Notes: generated by a model not told the origin, from the letters alone. A DNA stretch of 64,000 nucleotides from Puffinus mauretanicus (GCA_023333565.1 JAJKFH010003493.1:496001-560000), one strand, 5' to 3'; positions 37,701-52,117 are shown, numbered from the stretch's first letter. A program made the numbers and translations.

Positions 37701-40700
37701 TTGATGGAAATATGGAATTTGTTAGTGACCTGCTAGGAAGGAAAGATTATTATTTGCCAAGGACCAAAATTCTCATCAGAATATAGGGCCTGCTTTGCAA
37801 AGTGATTTAGCCAAAATCTGGCCCATACAGAGTAACTATAGTCTATAATTAATATACACTTTGTGTATTATTTATTTTATATCTAATTTTAATTGTGCAT
37901 TTTATTCCATTATTTTCCCTCAAATTTAAATTAAAAAATTAATTCTTTTCCTTTGCATACCTACCTGCATGGACAGTTGTCTACCTTACTGAATATTATA
38001 TTACTCCAAAAAGAAAGAGGAGGAAGATAACAGATGTACTGGGAAACATTTACTTAATGTGACAGTGCTCCATACATACTGATAGTCTTCATATTTTGAC
38101 AACGCATTCCACCACGGGTTCTGATGACATAATTAAAATTGAACCTAACGTTTTGTCCTAAAAAAAAAAAGACTTTGCTATACTTCAATTTTATTCAGAA
38201 AAATATCACGGGAATAAGCAGGTTTTTTAAAAAACTATTAAATTCTACAATTTAAAAAACAAAAATTCTCCTCAGATTTCAAGCTATTTGTTACACTTGT
38301 TCATGAAGGTGGTCATACATACACCCAAGAGTTGTTGATGACTAATGAAACACTTCACTGGGAAAAGACAGAAGTATTTTCAGTTCAAGTGTTTGCTCAG
38401 ATGAGAGGTATCAAGTCAGTTGGCAGCAGCTTAAGTAAAACCTCAGAAGGCGCTCGAGTCCTTCTACCATCTTAGCTATTCAATTCCTAACCCTTCAGCC
38501 CATGGGTAGCTTGACTTCAGTTTCGGTACAACTAAAGGGCTATTACAGCCGTTACTGCTTGGGGCAGTGTCTCTTCCACTTCAAACACTACAAGAAAGAG
38601 AGGCGTCTCAATACAGGCAAGTGAATCATTTCACCTCCACCAGAAAAAACAGCAATGTATCTTTCTAAGGAGATCCTCACTCTCACGTGCAAAAATTATG
38701 CATTTTTTCTTGTTTTGTACCAGTAAGTCAGCTCCTACTTGCAATTTTAATCTTGGTCCCCACTAACCACGTATTGGATTTTCAAAAATACATGTTTCCC
38801 TCAGGCTGTCCCTCACAGGAATTGCCTACGGGAAGAGTTCTCCATAAAGATCTTTGAAAACATCTTTCCTTAGAATTGCTGTGATGCCTCCAAAAATGTT
38901 GGTAGTTAAAAAACCCCAACACTTCTGGCTCAGAAAGCCCCTCAGCCGCAAGCTCTCAGAGGCTGGGAGGGCAGCAGTGTCCGGCACTGCGTGTTTGCCC
39001 TGCTCCCATGCCAGGTCTTAGTCATCTGTGTTGCCACTGGTGAAAAGTGGTAACTGGGTTAGACAGACCTTTGTCTTGCTCATCTTACATTCCCACATCA
39101 CCAGTTGCCTGTAATCTCGACCAACACCATTGCATGGCTTCTTCGCACTACTTCGTCTTTCTCTATCTGCTTGCTGTCTCTCCTGCCGTCCCATAACTTG
39201 TTTGTGGCAAGGATGGCCTTTTTTGCTCTTCTCCAGTTCAGGGGCAGCCTGGCAGGGGCTTGCTGTGTGCACTGGGGCCCCAGGCGCTGAATTTATGAAA
39301 ACAAAACACAACAGTAGCTACAGGGTAATTTCTCACCCGATAATCAGGCTATCTTTGAGGTAGTATTTGGGATACAGCCACAATCTTCTTTGCAACCCTC
39401 AAACTTTTCAAGAGAACTGGGGAGTCCAATCACAGGGAATAACGGAAGCAAAGCCACCTCATCAGCAAGCGAGTTGCTCCTGCCACTTCGCTGGCAGAAA
39501 CTTCCAGTCCTGTCCCGATTACCTGAGCCAAACCCGCACACCCTCAGCTCTGCCCTTTGAAGAACATCGTGGGAAAATGCCTCAAAACTGAAAGAAGAAG
39601 TCTGAAGAGTAAACTGGCAGATCCATACTACTTGCATGAAAATGAAGGCTAGAAAAATGCCAATGTACGTATTTGGGGAGTTGAACTAGAGAACAATCTT
39701 TAACGAACTGGTTAAAATTGTTACTCTGTCATGAAATTACTAGTGAACAGCAGGCAAAACTAAGGTTACTTTGCTGAAGTCTCCTTCAGCAAATAAATAT
39801 TCTTCATTTTTTCAAAGTGTCCTGTGTCTAATAGATATTCAGGCAGATAACTTGCCTTTTTTTAGGATGGTAAACTATTGTCAAAAACATTTAGCAATAC
39901 CCTAAACTTCCTGCCGCATCAGATCACGACACATCATCTAATTCTCAGGGCTATTCCCTTTATATGCTTATTTAGATTTGAAACTACAGTTGTGCTAGTA
40001 GCTGGTTTATGTAGCTCTCTTAGCTTGCTATTTATTTACAGCAAATAGAGCTCAAATGGAAAGTGCTTCTCCTTCTGTACCCCAAAATTACTCCTGACAG
40101 ATGACTATGGCTCATTATAAGTAGCTTAAGAAACAAAATCAAACCAAAAAAACCCACAACCCTCCCAAGTACAGCACCTCCTGCTTATATGACTGATGGC
40201 AGGATGTCCACATACGCAAGGAAAGGTGGCTGTTCAGCTTGAATGAACTGTCATATTAATGGAAGGTGGAAATTTGCCATTTAAATCTGTAGCTGATTTC
40301 TACATCATCTGAAACATTACAAATTACATTTCTCATTATGAAGAAAAACAAAATCACTTGGGAAATTAGTTTTACTTCTCACCTTCTTTGTGTTAAAAGC
40401 AGAATGTAAAAATCTGAAATGAAAAACAGGAATAATTGACAGTCTATTTCCCCAGTGAAGGGTTATTATGGGAACGTATAAAACTGGAGAAGTATTCTAA
40501 ATTCATCCTGTAAAAAGAAAGCCAAAAACTTTTTTGTTGTTGTTTTATGCAGGTATCAGATAAAAATCTTTCTGTCCTACAGATTACAGACTTGAAAAGC
40601 CACTCTAAAATATTCTGTTAAGATCTCACTTATCATCAGTGCTGAATTCAAATGAGTTTCAAACGTAGTGAACTATCACTTTGCAACATATTACTTACCC

Positions 40701-43700
40701 AGGATTATTTTAATTTTCATCCAGTGCTACTAAAAATTCAGCTCTCCTCCTTTGCCACATCTTTGTGTACATAATGAACTTCATGATTTCTTACAGGCAC
40801 AATCTATTGCTTTTGGTTTGACTTTCAGGTAGTTTTTCCCAAGTCATTTTTCAGTAAATGAAGAAGGCCCAAATACAACAACTTGCCTCATGAGATTTGT
40901 CATCTTGTTTTATTACAAGACAAGATACTTGGGTTTTTAACAATTAATGCATTGGATAGGTCTTTGCAGAGCATATGCTTCAGAAGCGTTCACCCTCATG
41001 TCACCTCTAATATGTCCAACGGCACACTCTTTCAGAATTAAAAAACAAAAAAAACCCAACCAACCAAACAAAACCGCAAACCTATGTAACTTCTCTAAAT
41101 CATAGATCCAATTTGTGGAGGATTCTGCAAGCCTATTGAAAAAATACTTTACTTGACCGGGTCAGATTTCATTTGACTTTGTACTTCAACTTTCAAAGTG
41201 AGAGACCAAACATGTTGGGGAAAAATATCCCAAATGCTGCAGGAAGATCCATGTGGGGAGCCCACCTTCACTCCTACCTCAGGCAATCGTATTTATGCAC
41301 ACGGCTTTAATGCTGTCTCAGAACTGATATTAGTTTCAAAACATCAGGATGGCTAATGCAAGTATTACCGCTTCATTCTGCTATGGGGGAAAATGCTACA
41401 GGAAAGAAGGGGTGAGTAATACCTTCTGGTACATTTAGCAAGGTGGTAGCTAATAAGAAACACGAGTTCCAATCTCAGGAATGCTCCTCATCTAATTTCA
41501 CTGTACATCAGTTCTCCTAAGCTATAAAGGAAATGTCCCCCCATTGAAATACTGAGGATAACTGCCAATACTTGTAGGATGATACAGAATCCTTTTATTA
41601 ATTAATCTGAAAATCATTGTCAACCAAAGTGCGGGGGAACCTCACAATTACTGGCTCTCGAGCCTCACAATTCTTTCAACAGCCCGCATTGCCTCAAAGG
41701 GGGCAAAAGCAATTTGCAAATAAAAGCAGTGGTGAAAATGTATCTTCCACAACTACCAAAATAATTTCTAAAAATTAACAAAAATAAATTCAAGAAAGTG
41801 TTAAAGTAAGCAAAAGAAAACAGCGAAGGTATTTCCATGAGACAGGGCTGGATGCTGAGAGAAGAAGAGTTGAGGGATGAATTCCAGCTTTGTAGAGCTC
41901 TGCAAGTGGGTGGTTGTGTTCAATATACTTTATTCCAGCATTTTTAAGCATTCTGAACACTTCTAACAACATAGTTGGAAATAAGAACTATCCACAATTG
42001 ACAGAACAAATGTAAACAACAGCAACCATACAAGCAATTATGTAAAATGTGTCTAGGGAATTTCCCTCCATCAACTGAGAAAACAACACTGAAGAAAACC
42101 ATATGGGGATGGAACATAACATGAAAATATTTTAACTGTTGCATCAATAGGAAGAGCGCGAGGATTTTCTGTGGGAGCATTCTCATAGATGCCGTTCCCT
42201 AGAGACCATGCATTTGTCTCCTTTACCAATTGCAGGAATACTGTTATTTACATACTCATATTATTTAAAAGCAGATACAGAAATGAAAGGTGAATTTCCT
42301 AATCGCATTTAGAAATATTCCAAACATTACTACTTACGCATTCTGGAAGTGATGCAGCAGAGAATTATCAAGGCAGCTTATTAAAATGAACAGTGCTACT
42401 ACCTCTCTCCCCACCCATCCTAGAAAGTTAGTTTATTATCATGCAGTACTCCAGGAAAATTATTCCTATGTTACAATTTTATTTACAGACTTTATTTAAT
42501 AAAATACTACCAAGATAAAGAACATTTTTCTCTAAATTTTTAGGTTTAAACTGACCTATAATGAAAGCAAATCCTTTGTAGGATTTCATTTTATGAGATT
42601 TGGAGACTTTTAAGGATTCATCAAAATATACAATGGTGTTAATGTCTACTCTAATTAATCTCAGGAAGGCTTTTTTTTTTTCCTCCTTGGGTTCATTTGC
42701 TGTTACTGCTGCACAGCACTCTCCCCTCTGATGCATAAAATCCAATGGAAGCAAAGTGACTAGCCAAAAATAAGTTCATTTTCGGGCGTACGCTCCCATT
42801 TACAGGTGCTGGTCTTTGAATTTTTCATGGTTTGCTGAGCACTTCATTCGGGTTGGCAGATCTGGTGGGTCATATGGTGACAATTCTCATTTTCTGCAGC
42901 ATCTGAAATGTCCACTCATTGCATCATTGACAGCTAAAATTAGATATTTGGCAAAGCAGTCCTAGGAACTAAGGGCTTGATTAAGTTGCCTAATTATAGC
43001 TGCCTAGTGCCATTTGAGATGCCCTAGAGTACCCCGGGCAACCACAGAGGCCTGGCAGGTATCACACAAAATCTACGGGAGACCTGTGGCCCTCTAGAGC
43101 AGGAGCTGTAGGCAAGGAAGGATAACCCCTACGACACTTCAAACGGCACAGGGAACTTTTGTTTAGACTCGTTTAGGAACCGAACCCTACGTGTTTGCCA
43201 CTGGGATATTGAAGAGATCAATTCTCCTGTCTTAGCTTGTTCTTGCATCGTATTCCCTCTCTTTGCAGGCAGGCGCGTGAGCTCTCAGTGCTGCTCTGTG
43301 CCTGCTCTCCTGCACACAGCGCAGGGAATACGGAATATGAAAATAGGTCAGAGCAAGCTTTAATTTTGTGGGGGTGAAGAGGGTGGTGGAGAACCTCTTC
43401 CAGGGAACGGAAGGGAGGGCTTGCATACTTTCTCCATATTCATCTCATCACTCTTCACTCAGAGGAAAAAGAGATCTGCTTAAGGAATTACACATGCTAG
43501 TTCCTATTGTATCATGGGTTTTCCTTGGAGGTGTCCAAAGCAGAATCCAGTCTTGCTTAATTTGTGAAATTTGACATGATTACAGACTGGGGTTGATAAG
43601 GTTTGTGTTTAGGGAGTCTTGATGGCATCTCTGAAGATTGTAATTCTTCATCTACCTCTCTTTCTTGACAAGATTGTATGAAAGTGGAATAAAAAATTGC

Positions 43701-46700
43701 TTTGTTCTTCTTTTCCACATTAAGCAGAAAATGGCTTTCTTGAGAGTATGCATTTGCACTGGACTCAAGAACACAGACCCCTGCGGAGCATGAAATGACA
43801 CTGGGGAATATATTTTCCTTGACACACTAGGTATTTTTCATCTGTCTGAGGCAGCTCTCCACCAGCCCCCCTTTTTTTTAACAAAGTTATGCAGTACCTT
43901 ATATCAGCACTCGTCCTTATATTCTCCTTAAAAAAGAAAATGAGCACCAACAGTACAGAGGGACAAATAATGCTTATCGTAATAAAAACAATATGGTCTC
44001 AAAGAACCAAGCACTATTTGGAAAATGGCATAAAAAAATACAATGCTTATAGAGTTTCCTGATGCCCAAAATTTCACATTTACTCATGAAGGTGTAAAAT
44101 ATTTCCTATAAACCTGCTGAAATTACATGAAATCTAATAGTTTGATGCCCAAGGCAGGGCTAATAAACTTTCCCTGCTTCAGCCCAACAATTCTACTGCC
44201 TGAATAAGCAATACTCAACAACTACCACAGCTAAAGAGTCTCCTGAATATCAAATCCCTTTCTCCAATAAAATAACTCTCACTGAGGCCAATATTTATTC
44301 TGACTGGCATATATTTCTATTCAGATCAGCAATTTGCTTTTTTCAAATCTGAGTCGATGTATAAGTGAATGGTCTTATATTTTTACGATAGGGAAACTGC
44401 TTGCAAACCCCTTCACTTTCTGCATTAACCTGATCTGTTTGGCTGCACAATAAATTGGTTAAGATGATTATTAGTGATATGACTAAAGTTATTCTGCCCA
44501 CCATCGTTATTAAATAGTGCATTCAGAACAAGAGCTAGAAATAGCATGCTTAAAGAGTGGCTAAAATGGAACAAACATTTAAAACTAGTATGTAGTTAAT
44601 GAACAAGGATATTCATTGAAGTACTTCTCAGTCAAAAACCGAGATAAAAAGCTTGCTGTTGAGAAAATGTCATTTAAGATATTTCAGGAGCCAATGTAGA
44701 CTGGTGGTGGCATGAGAGTCCCTGGTAGTCAGTGATTTCCATGGGGTGAATTGTCACCAGATGGCACAACCTCATGGGCCTAAATCCCACCTCGCTCTTG
44801 CCTCCCTAGAGAAGGCCATGTACCCCAAATTCAGAAGGAATAAGCCTACAGGAAGCACGGTGACTAAAGCCTACTAAGCGAATACGTCCAGAAGTTAGAG
44901 TTGGTTTGGTCCCATTTTAATACCTAAAAATTTACGCACCCTGGTTTGAACCATTTTATTTTCTTTTTAACTGTTAGTCATGTTGTTATAAAAACAGGAC
45001 CCAAGAAAATGTCTTCAACTTGACTGAAAAGCACATCACAAGTTTTTGCCATCTTAATATTAAACTTCAAGGAAACTTTGTATTTGGTTCAATATTAGTA
45101 AATTAAAATGTAAAAATATAAATATATTGATACTCTACTTAATAAATATCCAACATTTAGCAGTCCCAAATGGTTTAAAGTAATTCCAGATACAAGGAAT
45201 ACGATTTGAAGAATTTTAGAATATAGGTTAGCCTATTAGACAAGATTTTGAACAGATTTTCACGAATTACATTTGGATTAAAAAGATCATGTATTCATTT
45301 ATTTATGCCTTATGTTTCAGCTTTGGTCTTAAATCTGTCATAATGCTACAGAGAAGAAAAATATTTTAAGATGGATAGAGATGGGAGAGTAGGAGAGAAA
45401 ATGAAAAAGTTTATGAACTGCTCTCCATTTCCTACACTGTAAAAGAAACACGCACTCTTCCTATTAAAACCCTGTGGCACCCTGATGCGACTATCACTTC
45501 TGTAGCATCTGGCAATGTCAGGTAGAGTTTCTTGAAGGCTCAGATCTTCTGGCTTCTAAAATAGTAACAAATAACCTAAACCAACACTTTCCTGAATCCC
45601 CGTACCAGGCTGAAGCAAGCTGTACAGGGAAGCAGATTTTTGAGGGATTTTGTATGTATGACACTATAGAAATGATGTGGCATCTGAATTACTAATATAC
45701 ATCTGGTGAAAAGGTTCCTCCATTTGCTGTGTGTGTTGTTTAAAAGTAAAAACACAAGGAATTTGACAATTTTAATCTTCTGTTTATCTGAGAAACTGGA
45801 CACCTATTCCTTATACTTAGAAAGAGATTTCCTGTCAGCATTTATGAATTTCTCTCTTGACCCTGAGCAGCGAGAGAAGCAGCCTGAGATATATTGCAAA
45901 GCCAAATGTTTAAAGTTTATATCAATATACACGTGGGACAAAGGTAATTTACTCAGTGAAGGAAGAACCCCCTGCTACATTTAATCATGCTCAAGTACAT
46001 GGGAAAGTGCCCTTACGGCTGTTGTTTCTCCCTGCCTTTTTAACCCAACTATTGAGAAGCCCTTTTCTTCTCATGCAACACCTTAAACCCAAAGCCTAAT
46101 TACACTAGTAAAACACCATTAAACCTAGTGAGCAGACTTATCTCCAGCCACTACAGTTTGCAATTAAATTTTGGGTGAGGGTAGAGGAAATCAATGTTAT
46201 GTTCACCCCTTAATGAGAACATAAACACTTCCACATTAAAAGATTATTTTCTTAAAATCCCCACAGGTAGGTGGGGGATTCACTTCACTTGTGAAAGAAC
46301 AAAACATAGGAAAGAAAATAGTGGAAAAAAACAAAAACACTCTTTGCCTCATGTGAAAAAGGTATTTTCCCTTCTCCCATGATCTCAAGAAAAGCCAGAA
46401 GGGGACAGAACAAAACAGCATATATACGTAATTAAAGCAACATGGTCAGGGCAAAACTTAGAGAGCAAATTTGCCTCTTTTCAGAACCACAGGAACCAGG
46501 CTTGTTTCAGTGTATTGATGCAATGGATAATACAGACTTAAGTACATGACAAAGAAGTCCATGTCGGAGTCAAACACACCCTTTGGCTGCTTTTGCTCAG
46601 CAGACCATCAATGATTACAGACAGGAATGTCTTGGTTGAGGCCAATGGGACATCATCACCTCTGGTCATCTGAGAGCTTGGCCAATTGTATTCTTTACAC

Positions 46701-49700
46701 AGAAAGAGCAAGTGTATACTTTGGGGTTTTTTAGAGGAAAAAGCAAAAGTGAAATATCTGCAGGAGACGTTCTGCGCAGCGATACACACCATCACCTCTT
46801 CAGACTGGAAGCTGCATTATAAATGTCCGATATCTCAGCAAGGAGTCTCATATACAGCTGCGATCTGCTGATACCACAGCCAGCACTGGACATCATTGTA
46901 GTAAGCACTTTGTTGAAGAAACCTTCTCTTCCTCACAAAACTCAGGTATTGTGCAAAGCAAGAAAAAGACTTCTCCTTCCAGCTATGTAATTTGCGCAGG
47001 ATGACTCTCAAGTTTCTCCTCCAGTTCCCCGTTTGGGCCAGCAACTCATCCCTTCGTGATCACTAGCCTTATTTATATCTGCTTTTGAATTACATTTGAG
47101 TCACTTTAGTTCAAATCAGAATGAAGTATTTTTGCTTTGGATGTAGGAAATTAGATGGTTTTATTCCTCCAGACATATGACTTCTAAAAATGTGTAAGGT
47201 CAGTTTAAAAAGCATTCCTTGAGTGGGAACGACATCTCTGTTGGGTCTGGTTTTTTGTTGGGTTCTTTTGGGGAGTGGGGGTAGGGTGTTGGGCTTTTTA
47301 GGACTAACTTAAATATGGTGAAAGCAAAATTCCTTAAGAATGTTACAGGTAACAATCTAAGTTCACTTTTGCAGAAAGATATTATATTTGGGTTTTTTTC
47401 CCTCCTTCTTTATATTTGACATGTTGTTTATAAACTGTTTCCCCAAAAACATAATTTAATTGCGACTTTTCCTTCTGTGTGGGTTTATCATTCCCCTTTC
47501 AGAGGAAAAAATCTTTCCTCTCCCCCTCCCTTTATCTTAAATAAGGAAAAATGTTTTTAATCATACAAGTTACTCTACCCAGAGAGACCACCACCGACGC
47601 AAACACCCCTAATGATGTTAACAAGACTAGCAAAAGGGTTTGTTCACACGGAACATCTGAGAGTAAAATACCAAAATTAGATGTAGTCCTTCAAATCAAT
47701 TAATTTCTTTTTAGTCAGTTAACAAGATTTCAATGCTGGTTGCCCTTTAAAAACAAGTTATTCATGAAGCCATGCAACTTAGCCTTCACAAAAGTGCTAA
47801 CATGCTTGGCTTTCTTTTATTAATGTTATGTGATTTTTTTTTTCTACTTCACTAACATTTCAAGAGAAACAAAGTGATTGTCATGTGGTACACTCAGTCC
47901 TGGAACAGCAGCACAGCTGTTTATTCCCAGACTGAGCATTTTTTAGATCTACACAGCAGTCTGTATTTTCTCCAAAGGGAATTATACATCTTACCATAAG
48001 CAGATAGAGTTTCCATATTCAGTTTGCCTATTGTACGATACTTGGCTGTAAGAACAACAAATTGAATGCTTTGTCCTCTTTCTGTTGCCTTTTTATCTCG
48101 AATTAACTCCTTTGGTGCAAGAAAAGAGGACAAAAAAGCCATGGCAGAAAATCACAAAATTACTCCATTTTGCATTTCAGAAAAATCAAAATGACCAAAC
48201 ATCTGCTTCAGACACCCTCTACTGGAAAGCTTCAAGTTTATCTCTCTGCTCCTGAATTAACTGATCATGTGTAGGAGGGGAAAAAAAAACCAAACATGAA
48301 TGTTTAACTGCCTGAAAAGACTGGTATCTATTCTATAAATAATTGTCTTGCATTTAGGGGGAGGGAAAGATTTGACAATTAAATTATTTATTTCAACAAA
48401 GGTGGGAAATGTGCATCTGACTTCTTTGACTATGAAGCAGCAAAAAGGACTCCATTCAAAATTCTGTGGCAGCTTGCCTTTAGAATTAGACCAGACCCGA
48501 TAGGTTTCTTCCAAAACAGTGTAAGTGTCATAAACTTATCGGGAAGTAAAAATAGGGACTGCAATGAAAGGACTTAGCCATGATACACACAAACAGTAAC
48601 CTGACTTATTTTCCCCACAGGTGAGAAAAAAGGTCTTGAAACTTGAACTAAATATTTTTAAATTAAATCTGTTCACTTTGTGTAATTCTCAAGCAAAAAG
48701 TATGCTGGGACACAGCTGCTCTGCAGTTGTGAGTGACCACAGCTAGAAACTCTGTTAGTTTACCCAGTGCAAAATTTTGTTCTGTAAACAGATCTCTTCC
48801 ATCATTAATCTATTAAATATCTATTGAATATATTCACTCTGGGCTGAAACTTCTATGTAGTCAGACAGAGTATCTTAACTCAGTGGTGGACAGCGTTGTT
48901 CTTTAAGGAAAGGGTGAGAACTTCCTCTCTTCAGAAACAAATTCTGTGCTACATTTTTGAAGTCTTGGCCTCCATTTTCATCATGGTAAAAGAAAAAAAA
49001 AAAGATTAAATTATCTAAATAATGATGGATCTACTACCACTGCTTTAAAATCTACATCCCAGAGAACTAGTCGGAGAACCTTCACACATCCTTTTCCTCA
49101 TGTAGCAGTGCCAAGAGATTTTGTCCTTAAAAGACTGAAAAGACAATTCTATCAAGCTTCAATCTATAATTAATTCTTTTACTTCTGTACTCCCAAATAA
49201 AGTATTAAGATAAATAGCCTGATTGGGTATCAAGCATTGTTCATCATATGCTCTCCTTCACGATGCTACAGCTTTCACAATTCTGTTCGACCTGCATAAT
49301 GTACTGTATGTGGGGCAGTGAATTACATTCTTTTCTAAGAGACCATGCTGAATTACAATTTCTTTCCCAGGACTCAGAGGTGAATAATTGCACCTGTCCT
49401 CCTTAAGCAGACAAAAGACATTTAGTAGCGGCCAAATGGAAAGAAAGATTTAAAAAGAAAATCGCTTTATAGTTTGGTAGGAAAACAACTCAATCCAACC
49501 TTTCATCTAGTTGTATACAATATGAGGATTTCTACTAGTGCAGCTTCTGAAGAAAGGGAAGCTTTCAATGAAAGAAAGACTACCTTGATAACAAAGCAAA
49601 AATTGAGGTGCTTTCTAGAAGTTTAAAAGACCCTACTTTTAAAATAAGTCATTAACAATACAAAAAAAAAAATCAGCTGCACATCTAAGTGTTTGTGGGC

Positions 49701-49703
49701 AAA

Positions 49704-49865
49704 CTTTTTCATTTACATGATACAAATGAAGAAATAAAGTAAGACGGAGGAACAAACAAAGCCGCATGGCTTTTCCAAGACCACACAGAGACGCAGTAGT
49801 AGAACTTGGCGTAGAACAGAAGTGAATATTCTGGAACAGACCGCAACCTAGATCTCCTGACAATC
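49704..49865 (+). repeat. MIR-like SINE fossil
   Basis: CATTTACATGATACAAATGAAGAAA, CTTTTCCAAGACCACACAGAGACGCAGTAGTAGAACTTGG and CCTAGATCTCCTGAC follow the order of the amniote MIR 3' part: CATTTTACAGATGAGGAAA, CTTGCCCAAGGTCACACAG then AGTGGCAGAGCTGG, and CCCAGATCTCCTGAC. It ends about 12 bases before a CR1 fragment, so a younger CR1 may have inserted at its end. Confidence 0.55.
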
Positions 49866-49876
49866 TCCACACTGTT

Positions 49877-49935
49877 TCATAGAATCATAGAATCATTTAG
49901 GTTGGAAAAGACCTTTAAGATCATTGAGTCCAACC
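49877..49935 (-). mobile_element. CR1 LINE 3' end fragment
   Basis: This carries two copies of the CR1 terminal octamer (complement of ATTCTATG), at 49,878-49,885 and 49,886-49,893. The body reads TTTAGGTTGGAAAAGACC and TTTAAGATCATTGAGTCC and ends CAACC. It is the complement of the characteristic CR1 3' untranslated tail of birds and reptiles. Only about 60 bases remain, as CR1 copies are usually 5'-truncated. It is the strongest single indicator that the window is avian or other sauropsid DNA. Confidence 0.85.
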
Positions 49936-50719
49936 GTAGAGAGTTTGTGACCATGCTGAACATAAAGGCTGAGTTTTGCTCTTACTGACTGCAAGTGCTT
50001 GGCAGAGAAATCTGCAGCGGCTCTCGTTTCATCAGAGCCGTGCTGGCAGACATCCAAGGAGAGGTCACCGTGGCAGAAGGACAGAGCCTCAACAGAGCAT
50101 TTGCCTCTGGTGCCAGGAGATTCCTAGCACCTGACCATGCCAAAGGGCTAATACTTAAAAATATAAGAAAAAAGCACAAAAAGTGAAAATACTGTAGAGA
50201 ATCTCCGCAAAGATCTTTGCAATATTTCCAAGCCCTTTCAAATTTTTTCCTCTTGCATGAAAGCTGCCTGTATACCCAAGGAAGATAGGTATTTGCACAT
50301 GAATGGACCAAATGGAAAATATTCTGCTCCTTGGAAGCTAAAGGTAGCCTATTTGGCAAAATCCAGGCAGTCCATCTTGCAGCTATAAAGAGGAACACCA
50401 TGGAAAACTATACTAAAATATTGACAGCCCCCAAATAAATTAAAACAAAGAAACAAAGGAGTAATGCCTTGGGGGGAGGTGCCCTTGCAGGAAGCATGTC
50501 TCTTTTTCCCAAAAGCACAAATGTCAGTATTTAACATCCTCAATGAGAATCTGATACAGCACAGAAGAGAGACACTGATGAAAAGCAAAGAACATAACTA
50601 ACCATACCTGCTTTCAGTTAGAAGTTTTGGTCTTCAGGAAACACCTCCATCACCTCATAATTACAGGTTTTAGAACAAAATTAAACACTGTCTCATTATA
50701 TACTTGGAAAAATACAGAA

Positions 50720-50935
50720 AAACCGCCTGGCTTGACAGATAAGGCACCAACTTGGAATTAAAGAAAACCAAAGCCTCCTGCCATTTTCTTCCTTCAACAG
50801 CTGCATGACCTTGGGTAGGATCCCTTCTATCAGTGCCCCTGCTTCCCTTCCTACTTTCTGTCCCATCTAGTTACATGCTTTGGGTCAGGGACCTTCTTCT
50901 ACAGTATGTTGGTACAGTTCTGAGGTCAACAGAGT
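50720..50935 (-). repeat. MIR-like SINE fossil with amniote 3' tail
   Basis: CAGCTGCATGACCTTGGGTAGG matches the MIR complement TAGCTGTGTGACCTTGGGCAAG. It is followed in order by TTTCTGTCCCATCTAGTTAC, ATGCTTTGGGTCAGGGACC and ATGTTGGTACAG. The last three match the tail shared by sauropsid MIR-type SINEs (as recalled: TGTAAGCTCTTTGGGGCAGGGAC then ATGTGTTTGTACAG). Order and spacing are kept, which makes chance unlikely. Confidence 0.6.
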
Positions 50936-52117
50936 CCTTATCCAGAAAAAAGTCAAGAGAGCACTGTGATGAGTTCTTCCCTGAGTAGCAGAAAAAAAAT
51001 AAAGCCTGGTTTCTTCTGGATTTCTATTTTCCCTTCTCAAAAACTCCAGCTTCCACCTTCATGTGTCCTGTGGGAACACCTTCCACACAATGCTTCCAGT
51101 CTCCCCAACATAGAGTAAGTCCTCCCACAATAACCTTCATCTTGAAACTGGCCAAAAGTAGAGAAATGATTGGAAAACAGGCCCAAGACAGACACACAGA
51201 TCACATTATCTCCCAAGGTATTTCCTTCAAAGGAAACCCAGCTAATAAAAGCAACAGCAAACATTTCAACAGAGGTGATAAAGATCAAAATTCAGATTGC
51301 TTAGCAGATTAATCATGGCCATGCAAGGAACTCTAGGGTTTTGGGTTTTTTTAGATCATGTGCTCTCAACAAAGTGTCTAAATCGCTGGTGGAACATACG
51401 CCAGAAAACAGCAAGGGACAAATGATCTTTGGCAGCATTTGGGTTTCCAGTAAAGCAACAACATTTGAAATTTGTTAAGGGTAAAAAACCTGAAATTTAA
51501 TCAAAAGAACATTTCAATTTTGACAAAACAGCATTTCCCACAAACATGCATTTCTTCCAGCTCCCTTTGTAAACAGAAGTCGCTGTTGACAGTGCTGTTG
51601 AATATCATCCCTTTTGCAAGACTGGTGGAAATAAAACTTCAAGGCAAGGAGGTAGGTCTAAGTGCAAAAGGAAAATTTTCATCCCCTATGCCTTCACTAA
51701 ATTGGGTGAGTTTATATTAAATCAATACCCCCAATTAAAATTAAGAGAGAAGATAAAGACTCCATCAGCAAAATTATTTGAAGCAGTATTTGTTCAGACT
51801 AGTCCAAAACTCTTCACCCTTGGGGACTGCAATACAACAAGGAAGTCTCCTGAGCGTGTTAATTATCTAAAATGAAAGTGTCAGGTGTCTCCAAAACATG
51901 TGACAGGTTGTCAGTTTGTAGCATCTACTCTCGAGCCCTAATACCAGGATTTTCTCTGGAGGCTGGAGGAACTCATCACCTTTGCTAACAAATCCTAAAG
52001 ACAACCTGACTGGCTCACTGAAAATGAGATGGAGAAGCTAAATTAGAACCACAGACCTCCTATTTGCTAAATTAAAGCAGAAAACCAAAATGAAAATAAA
52101 CATTAGAAGCACATATG

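Larger units (their letters stand above)
22451..49690. other. Upstream flank of RBMS3, middle part
   Basis: Apart from the entries listed separately within this range, no gene is supported. The DNA is AT-rich, with many stops in all frames and no recognisable exon. It includes a T20 run, AACC-rich low-complexity stretches at about 30,012-30,058 and 41,039-41,083, and several decayed SINE fossils. Blocks such as 41,630-41,730 and 44,270-44,520 are free of simple repeats and could be conserved non-coding elements, but that needs alignment to other genomes. Confidence 0.55.

Noticed and set aside
41039..41083. A/C-rich run considered as a CRISPR or telomere-like array
   Set aside because: It has no regular unit. 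It is AACC/AAAC low-complexity sequence common in bird genomes.
43000..43090. Sequence around GCTGCCTAGTGCCATTTGAG that felt like a dispersed bird repeat
   Set aside because: I could not name the family or define boundaries, so no feature is claimed. A repeat-library search would settle it.
49982..50401. 139-codon frame on the minus strand
   Set aside because: The length is within chance for a window this size. The peptide is Cys/Phe/Leu-rich without motifs, and no flanking splice sites stand out.
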